Assembly (NCBI GenBank): GCA_035079385.1
Contig: JAVHKY010000054.1
Location: forward strand, 5,185,501 to 5,249,500
Source of the DNA: Aspidiotus rigidus
Lineage: Eukaryota > Arthropoda > Insecta > Hemiptera > Diaspididae
Reading direction: 5' to 3'
Length of the DNA: 64,000 nt
A program made the position numbers and the translations under genes. Below the pieces are notes generated by a model. The model was not told the origin of the DNA. It worked only from the letters and a program-made list of their open reading frames with translations, and made no database searches. Every line of letters begins with the position of its first letter. Position 1 is the stretch's first letter. Of this stretch, positions 57,430-64,000 are shown piece after piece.

Positions 57430-58089
57430 CGATAAACCAGAAAGGTCAAATATCTCAGTCGATTTTGAGTAAATGTTGACCACAAATAGACTGAGGGGGC
57501 GCTCTGATGAGTGACTAATAATAGACCAACTTTTTCGGTCGATTTACTTCCGCTCTTTCCTGCCATATTTAGACCACATTTAAAGTATCTTGACAAAATT
57601 TTGAATGACGATCTGTAGGTGATGTGAGTACCATAAAATGGTCTATCCTCAGTCATTGGCCATACTTCCTCTGCAATTGACTCTATTTTGACGATTTTTG
57701 ACCAAAAAAAGAGTCGATTTCTAAGGAACCTTGACGATATAAAATATTTTCTCATAGTCAATATTTAATCATTGTCAACAAACCACCATAATTAGAATTT
57801 TTCTGACGAAAAAGATTGGTAGATTTCTGGGCAATGTACACGATTATAAAATAATCTGCTGTAGCCTATATTCAAGCGATATTAACGGACTACTACAAAT
57901 CGACCACTTTTGACAAAGCAGAACAATCAAGTTTTGGGCAGTAGAGACGCCACAAAACGGTCTATAGTTGGATGATATTTATAGACCACCATTTTCGACC
58001 GGAAAAACCAGTCCATATCTGAGGCTTCCTCATGTGAGAGAAGAAAGAAATGAAGATAGCAATCTCGTTAGCAGGATTATATCGAGAGG

Positions 58090-58237
58090 AGTCCGATTTT
58101 GGTCTAAAATTACAATATTAATTAGTATACCTTCAATTATTTATGGACAATGTTCAGAAATTTGTGGAATTTATCATGGATCTATACCAATTAAAATTGA
58201 ATCATTTAATTTAAATAATTTTTTAAAATGAATCTAA
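58090..58237 (+). pseudogene. cox2: Mitochondrial cox2 3' end (numt) in repeat copy 3
   Basis: Best preserved copy: IIYGQCSEICGIYHGS then IPIKIESFN. Two Cys, the Glu and the His of the binuclear copper site are all in place. ATA and TGA codons read as Met and Trp under the invertebrate mitochondrial code, giving HGSMPIKIE and an end at TAA 58235-58237. Confidence 0.85.
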
Positions 58238-58503
58238 ATATTATATGTATCTATGTATTTAAATTTAATTCATAAAATTTGTGCATTATTATGTAATTTT
58301 ATTTTGAAATTTAATAATTATAATTTAATTGATATAATATAATAACAACATTTATTCTTTATCAATTTATTATTTATAAATAATTAATTTTTATCAATTT
58401 AACTCATGTTAATTTATTATGTAAATTAACTCTTTAAAAATTATTTTTTATTGATTTTTTTATTTGTCATAAATAAACTAAGTTTCGAATATTATTATTT
58501 AAA

Positions 58504-58570
58504 ATCATTGAAAAGATTAAATAATTCATTCTCATTTAAAGGATCAGATATTTTAAACAAATTGAATGAT
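58504..58570 (+). pseudogene. trnK: Mitochondrial tRNA-Lys relic (repeat copy 3)
   Basis: The acceptor stem ATCATTGA/TGAATGAT has one mismatch. The anticodon stem ATTCT/AGGAT is fully paired (one G-T). The loop CATTTAA carries anticodon TTT. A small T arm ATTT/AAAT is present. The 67-nt length suits a mitochondrial tRNA. Confidence 0.5.
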
Positions 58571-59545
58571 ATAAAAAGTTATTTAGTATTTCAATTTTTT
58601 CAGTTGTTTTATAATAATTTTTATTGAAAATTAAGAAAATATTATATTTTTATTAAACGAATAATTCTGAAAAAAAAATTAATTTTAATCAAGTCAACTC
58701 TATATCAAGAAAATTTAAATAAGATCTTCATTTTTTCAAGATAATATTATATTATGAACTTCTTAAATAAATTCAAAATTTCATTTCAAAAAATTAAATT
58801 GATATAAAATTAGGATTAAAAAATAAATTTATATTTATTAATATTCCTGTTGGAATTCCTTGAATTGAATATAATAAATCTAATATTTTTATGATTAGTA
58901 GAATATGTTCATTTATTGAACAATATTCTATTATTAAGAATATTAATTTTTAAATTTTAAATTTTAAATTTTATTTTAAATATCTTTATTTATCTGCGAG
59001 TTTGGGAGCAATATGATAGTTGATTCATTCCTAAGAAATCGGCTGGAAATTTTGGGCAAAAATGAGTGACTGCGGTTCGCATGAGAATAGACCAAAAAAA
59101 AAGGAGTAAAAATATTGGTAGATGTTGAGGAAAAATCTACTCAAAATGGATCAAGGTATCTCCCAAAATATCTGCCCAGAAATCGACTAGAAATCTTAGC
59201 CAAAATTGAGTAATAAATATGTACAATATCAATTTTCGACTAAGAAACGAGGAAAAATTCCATTTTGTATTGACAATTTTAACGACCAAAAAAAAAATGG
59301 GTCGAAATGTATTCCGCATAGTGATCAAAAATCAACCAAAAATATGATCAAAATTTAGTTCGAATAATATCAGACCAACAATCAACTGAAATGAATACAA
59401 AATTTGGTCGATTCATCTCAAAAATTTACTAAAAATCAACCATTTTCTGATGGTACTATAATATTTGGTCTTTTTTCAGTCGTACGAAAAGAAACGAACC
59501 AATCTCGACCATATATTGATGGTCGATTTGGTTTATCGGGAATCT

Positions 59546-60470
59546 ACAAAAGATGATCCGACAGAAGGCGGGCAAAGGCAACAGTGGTAATGGAGAAGGA
59601 GGACTACACCCAAAAAGTGGAGTCGTACATCGCAGTGAATGGATACCAAGAGCTAACACAGGACCCAACACTGAAATCTGCGTTGAAACGGAACAATGAA
59701 CCCGGCAATGGAAGGACGCTTGAGATGAACCCAGTTGCACCAAAACTCAAGGGGCTTGTAAAAATCGATAAAGCGAACTATCCGATCAAACCCCGGGCTA
59801 ACAGCATTCAATCATCATGCTACAAGATAGCAAAGATCGTAGCCACATTCCTGAAACAAAACTACCAGTTTGCACTTAGACGAAGCATCAGAAAGAACGG
59901 ACGGCTGATGAGCAAGTTGGAAATCAAGTGTAACGACGAGCTGGTATCTTTTGATGTGGCAAACATATCTGGTGCCATACCAAACGAGGAACTTCTCACC
60001 CTGCTCAAAAATAACACAGCCCGGTGGGCTGAAGTACGCCAACATAGTGGAAGAGATCTTTAGCCATAACTACTGCTGCTTCAATAACCGGTTCCACAGT
60101 CAGGAAAAGGGAGTAGCGATGGGATCACCGCTGTCATAAATACTGGCAGAGAAACAAGATATTGAAGAGCAGCAACACTGGGCCAGATATGTTGGTGATA
60201 CCCTAATTGTGTGGTAAGGCACTGATAAACAGGTGGACCTATTCCTTTTGGAAACGAATGCGATGAAGGAGCTAGAGCATGAAATTCACAGTGGAAAAAG
60301 GCAAAGAGACCATCGACTATTTGGAACTTACACTCACAATGGAGAACAACAGGATAGAATACAAAATCTACAGGAAGCCGACACCTGCAGACACCATCAT
60401 CCCAAATGACTCCTACCACCACTCCACGCACAATTTAGCGGCAATCCAGAACTACTGCTATTGAGCAATT
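59546..60470 (+). pseudogene. Penelope-like reverse transcriptase, frameshifted, active site altered
   Basis: Resumes with KATVVMEKEDYTQKVESYI (family D-K-G-x-x-V-V-M-D-x-x-D-Y), then PVAPKLKGLVKIDK and NYPIKPRANSI. The A motif is ELVSFDVANISGAIPNEELL, with its Asp kept. After a frame change at about 60030-60060 comes FHSQEKGVAMGSPLS (B motif), a stop, and ARYVGDTLIVW at 60182-60214. In that motif the first catalytic Asp of the expected V-D-D is Gly (codon 60194-60196). A final frame (60279-60464) has MKFTVEKGKETIDYLELTLT and YKIYRKPTPADTI. At least two frameshifts and several stops. Confidence 0.85.
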
Positions 60471-60554
60471 TCTGTCCTCAAGGACAACGAAGAGAAGAGG
60501 AAAGAGATCGAGTTAGGAAAGCAGATCGCAGAAGCCAATGGTTACCATAGAGGT

Positions 60555-61082
60555 GTGGTGGACGGAGTCTTTGGGAAAATGGAAACAAAGAAGAGAACCC
60601 ATGATGGCATAGTGAGAAAGTACCCCGGATCTTTACCATACATAGAAAAGTACACAAAGAATGTGATGAAGGCGTTCAATGGCTACGATGTAAATGTGGG
60701 TGTCCAGAATAACCAACACATGGTGAAGAGGATCAGCAATGACCAGACGGAAGAAAATGAGAAGGAAAGCTTGAGCAGAGTGTACAAGCTGAGTTGTAGG
60801 CAGTGCGGAGGCATCTACATCTGTGAGACTGGTAGAAAGTTTGAGATCAGAAAAAAGGACCACAAAAAGTCGAGGGAGAAAGAATATGGCTAGTCACTGT
60901 TTGGTCAACACTGTAACAAAGAACACCACAATGGAAAGGGAGTATTTCAAGTCATACATGTAGAGACTCCCACAAAGAGAAGAAAACTCGGGGAACAAAT
61001 GGAGATTGCAAAAGCAAAGAGGAAGAACGCCGTCCTCTTGAACAATGTAATCACATTCAGAAAAAATTTTTCGGCCTGGTGA
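60555..61082 (+). pseudogene. Penelope-like linker and GIY-YIG endonuclease
   Basis: YKLSCRQCGGIYICETGRKF gives the C-x2-C finger and the GIY-x-ETGR core, followed by IRKKDHKKSREKEYG. A TAG stop lies at 60891-60893 and the same frame continues with SLFGQHCNKEHHNGKGVF, then LGEQMEIAKAKRKNAVLLNN, the E-x-x-x-I-x-K and L-N motifs at the end of the domain. The domain nicks target DNA in active relatives. The YIG-equivalent here is YIC. Confidence 0.8.
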
Positions 61083-61295
61083 TTGGGCGAGAGAATGAGG
61101 ACAGAACTGACCTATAAGATGGTAAGAAACCAAGTAGCCAATAGAAACGCCGTATTTATGACAACATAGTGAACCTATCACTAAGCTGTATGTTTTAGCC
61201 AATAAGAACACAATATCATATTTTCTAAGAAGGGAACCAATCACAACACAGCTTAATTAAGACGACAGTGTTATACCAGAGAAAGCTTGTTTTCT

Positions 61296-61352
61296 AGTTG
61301 CGACACAACTGATGATGTGATGGCACCCGAAAGTACTCTTGTGAACGCAACT
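61296..61352 (+). ncRNA. Hammerhead ribozyme-like motif at the Penelope 3' end
   Basis: CTGATGA (61309-61315) and GAAA (61329-61332) are separated by a short stem II with GTG/CAC pairing. Stem I is formed by GTTGCG and ACAA on the 5' side with TTGT and CGCAAC on the 3' side (61339-61351). After GAAA a minimal stem III, A-G with C-T around a TA loop, leads to the predicted cleavage site after C 61338. Minimal type I hammerheads with tiny stem III are known from Penelope-like elements. Core bases are intact; activity is not shown. Confidence 0.7.
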
Positions 61353-61367
61353 AATAAAGTAGAATTG

Positions 61368-62788
61368 CAGTGGCGAATAGGCCCATCGGGCAATCGGGCA
61401 TTTCCCGGTGCGCCCCCAAGAAGAATGCAAAATGCGCCATCACGACCTCGAAAAAAATTATTTAAGCATTTCCTGAAGATTTCTTTAGCAAAATGTAAAA
61501 TTGTAAATTAATCTCTAATGAATTATGAAAATATGATGATTTACATACACACGCTAAGAATTCTAATTATTCTATTATTCATCTGATTCATTACGTAAAT
61601 CTGTAAATCGTTAATGTTTCATCTTTCATTATAATTTGTACACTAAACACTATCATCAACACGTGTGGAAGTCGATTGAATGAACTGAATGTGCGACAAA
61701 ATATTTCACAAAGAATGATTTCTCATGAATGATGAAGTTCTTCAGGGTTTTACTTGTCAAAAAATTTAGTCGGTTCGAAAATGAAGACAACTCACCCAAT
61801 TTTTATCGCCCACACATCTGTAATTTTTCCGTTTTAGACTTGCCCACCCTTTCCGTTTCCGCGTTGAACAGATTCCGTTTTATACACAACATTTTGTACA
61901 TAAACCCCATAGGAGCTGCATTTATTCAAGAATCGCATAAACGTATGGATAAATGGACAGAAAGGGAAGGAAGAAGGAGGCTGCATAAGATAGGCGACAC
62001 TAGGTGGTGCCTTGATCCAAGAAATTTTGATCGAATTTCGGAGAATTTGCCAGATAATGCTTTAAAAGAAATATTTTCTATAATAACTTCATTCATTTTA
62101 GATTTAACTCTGGAAGATTTGCAGTTAGAGCTAAAAGATTTCAGCTCAAAATGGAATTCCTTGAAGAAAACCATTGGTACATTTTATAAAGAAAACGCCA
62201 CTGACACTGACTTCACCGAATTATTTGATGACGACGAACCGACTGAGGCTGACAAGAAACATGAACACGGAAAAAATCACGATGAATATTGCATTTCCTG
62301 TGTTTACACATTATTATTGCAATATAATCTGTACTGCTTGTCCTATCCGGGCCTAGAGTAGGCATATAAAGTACTACTTACACTTTCAGTCACACAAGTC
62401 TCCTGTGAACGCTGTTTTTCCAAACTGAAGATCATCAAAAATCGATTGAGAAGCACTTTCACACAAGAACACGTGGAGAGCTTCATGATTATGTCTTGCG
62501 AAAAAGATATTCTTGTCCTCGAATGAAGAAATAATTAACCGAGTTGCCCAAAAATCAAAGTTACTTACTACACTACTTTGTTTCTAAGAAAAAATTAAAA
62601 AATGTTCAATGGTTCAATCCACTTTTCAATTTTATTTATGAGAACGGTGAATGGAGAAAAATTTGTGAATCCTATTTATTATTACATAATATGTTTAACC
62701 GCGATGAGCGAAGCGAGCGGAAAATTTCGTGTTATGCGCCCTCCAGAATTATTTGCCCGATGAAAAAAAAAGTGTCTATCCGCCACTT
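61368..62788 (+). mobile_element. hAT element, internally deleted, with exact 8-bp target duplication
   Basis: Ends CAGTGGCGAATAG and, read inward from the right, AAGTGGCGGATAG. Further shared blocks inside the ends are CATCGGGCAA and GGGCGC-like. The octamer TAGAATTG flanks both sides (61360-61367 and 62789-62796). At 1421 bp it is far shorter than autonomous hAT elements and keeps only the C-terminal transposase region. It is inserted at the very tail of the Penelope-like element. Confidence 0.9.
61729..62526 (+). pseudogene. hAT transposase, C-terminal portion with dimerisation domain
   Basis: About 265 codons with one in-frame TAG (62359-62361). RRRLHKIGDTRWCLDPRNFD contains the D-T-R-W motif that lies in the RNase H-like core of ZMYM/52-kDa-repressor-like hAT proteins. 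YKVLLTLSVTQVSCERCFSK then LKIIKNRLRSTFTQEHVESF is the hAT C-terminal dimerisation region (L-P-V-T-x-x-S-x-E-R-x-F-S-x-L-K-x-I-K-x-x-L-R-S-T), here with Ser for the usual Pro. The N-terminal zinc finger and most of the catalytic core are missing, so the protein cannot be active. The start codon is arbitrary. Confidence 0.85.
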
Positions 62789-62796
62789 TAGAATTG

Positions 62797-64000
62797 TACA
62801 CTTGAAAAACTTTTTCGCCAATCTTATATATTTCTTTATTGTAACATGATATCGATTCCTTGACTTAGAAATCACAAGGAGTCTAATTTTCTTGTTTTTC
62901 TTTTCAAGGTATTTCAGTTTGCATATCGAAAAATGATATGGAACAAACCAGGAGGACCACACTCAACATGTTTACAGTATAAAGCATCTCTTTAAGAAAC
63001 CTCCAAGTTCTGGAGGTATAGGATTATACAGTCATCGACCTATAGATGGATAAAAACAATTTTCTCTATTATGTGATGTTAAAACGACATTTTCACTTCA
63101 TCTATAGAGGTGCTGTCGAAGTTTAATTTTACCTACAGCTAGACTAGCAAGAATGAAAAATAGAATAGAACTGCGAAAGAAAAACGAATTAGCCAATCAC
63201 GTTCGGGGATTAGTGTGAAAGAAAAAGTAAAAGTGTGAAAGAAAAATGAATCAGCCAATAACGTTTGAGTGTTCGTTGATTGAATGTCGTTTTAACATCA
63301 TGGAAAAATAATCTTACAGTTTATGCGCGAGTATGAAGAACGTTCACCAACTCGTCAAATTGCTCTCGCCACTCGCCTCCGGCTCGGATCGCAATTTTTG
63401 CCTCGTTGAGTAAACGCTCACTTTACCCAGATATATGGTAATACTATTTTTAATAGGTTCTATTAAGGGTTCGGGTGAAAAGATGGACCAAAGAGCATAA
63501 GTTATTTATCCCACAACACATTTTGCGGTTTAATACAGGACAGTTCATTTTTGAAAATAATGACAATCCTTTTAGAGCAACCGTCGTCCTTCGAAAAACT
63601 CAAGCCGTACATACAAATTCCTCGAACGCACGTGTAAGGTTTAGTTCTTATTATCTAATCTCAAGTAGTCAATATAATTATTCGCTCGAGTCGGACATGA
63701 TTATCAAATCCTATGTGATTATTTGAGTGGAATTTTATTTGCTCTCACTCGCGAGTATAATATTGATGAAAATCGTGATAAATTTTAGATACTTTTTTTT
63801 TAATTGCAAATTTTAACCGTAGAACGTACATTTAAGGAAATGATAAGATGTTCTACTTTGTAAGATACGTACTATACTGGTACAGTTTAAAATAGTATAG
63901 CGACTCAAAAATTCGATCGTTTTTCGCTCAAAAGCAGTATTTTTTTATTTTTTATTTTTTTTAATTTTAATTTTTATTGTTCTGTCAGGTTGGTGTTCAC
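62797..64000. other. No gene recognised; small inverted-repeat element at 63074-63300
   Basis: Apart from the small element listed separately, only motif-free short frames are seen. T-rich sequence occupies the last 70 bases. Confidence 0.4.
63074..63300. mobile_element. Small element with perfect 18-bp inverted ends
   Basis: TGATGTTAAAACGACATT (63074-63091) and its exact reverse complement (63283-63300) bound 227 bp. Inside are two diverged direct copies of a GAAAGAAAAACGAATTAGCC-like segment. No convincing target duplication. Likely a MITE. Confidence 0.6.

Larger units (their letters stand above)
57430..59540 (+). mobile_element. 2.1-kb dispersed repeat with mitochondrial insert, copy 3
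   Basis: Ends CCCGATAAACC and GGTTTATCGGG form a perfect 11-bp inverted repeat (57428-57438 and 59530-59540). The body matches copy 1 throughout. Insertion into the Penelope coding region dates it after that element. Possible target duplication AA only; none is convincing. Confidence 0.85.
57011..61367 (+). mobile_element. Penelope-like element, split by copy 3 of the 2.1-kb repeat
   Basis: N-terminal region 57063-57429, interruption 57430-59540, RT 59546-60470, linker and GIY-YIG domain to 61082, and a tail with a hammerhead-like motif at 61296-61352 that ends in AATAAAGTAGAATTG where a hAT element is inserted. The RT type, the C-terminal GIY-YIG and the terminal ribozyme together define the Penelope class. 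Frameshifts, stops and an active-site change show it is inactive. Confidence 0.85.

Overview
The window looks like eukaryotic, almost certainly arthropod (probably insect) nuclear DNA. It is AT-rich and non-coding over most of its length, and I could not identify one intact host gene. Every protein-like segment I recognise is a decayed piece of a mobile element or of mitochondrial DNA. Insect affinity is inferred from the element mix (BEL/Pao-type gag, Penelope-like RT with GIY-YIG, non-LTR RT with RNase H, hAT), from a cox2-trnK mitochondrial insert that reads with TGA as Trp, and from a short TAACC run of insect telomere type. The species cannot be fixed from this.

Layout. 1.9-6.5 kb: a 4.6-kb element bounded by ~490-bp inverted repeats, carrying both ends of a decayed mobile-element protein with a Cys-rich C-terminus. 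It is itself interrupted by a 2.1-kb repeat (copy 1) and by a 215-bp hairpin insert with a 13-bp target duplication. 7.7-9.3 kb: BEL/Pao-like gag remains. 10.0-12.5 kb: a family B DNA polymerase remnant and a zinc-ribbon remnant, perhaps one Polinton-like relic. 12.5-13.1 kb: tandem repeats. 13.9 kb: a GIY-YIG fragment. 15.5-23.65 kb: a non-LTR retrotransposon split by a 4.65-kb minisatellite (array A) whose margins carry a perfect 14-bp inverted repeat. 25.85-26.95 kb: a second non-LTR fragment. 27.55-29.46 kb: copy 2 of the 2.1-kb repeat. 34.3-42.2 kb: minisatellite array B, same 45-bp family. 43.6 kb: a 53-bp-arm hairpin. 46.0-49.2 kb: a 3.2-kb fold-back element. 49.4-50.8 kb: two degenerate tandem arrays. 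56.2 kb: a hAT-type MITE with exact 8-bp target duplication. 57.0-61.36 kb: a Penelope-like element split by copy 3 of the 2.1-kb repeat and ending in a hammerhead-ribozyme-like motif. 61.37-62.79 kb: a deleted hAT element with an exact 8-bp target duplication, inserted at the Penelope tail.

The strongest leads are (i) the 2.1-kb dispersed repeat with short terminal inverted repeats that carries a captured mitochondrial cox2-trnK segment in three copies, (ii) the 45-bp satellite family, enclosed by inverted repeats inside a LINE and open on both strands because its period is a multiple of three, (iii) the element with long inverted termini, and (iv) the hammerhead motif at the Penelope end. 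The parts do not form a pathway; the window is a nested record of insertions. Identifications were made by eye, without any search or alignment program.
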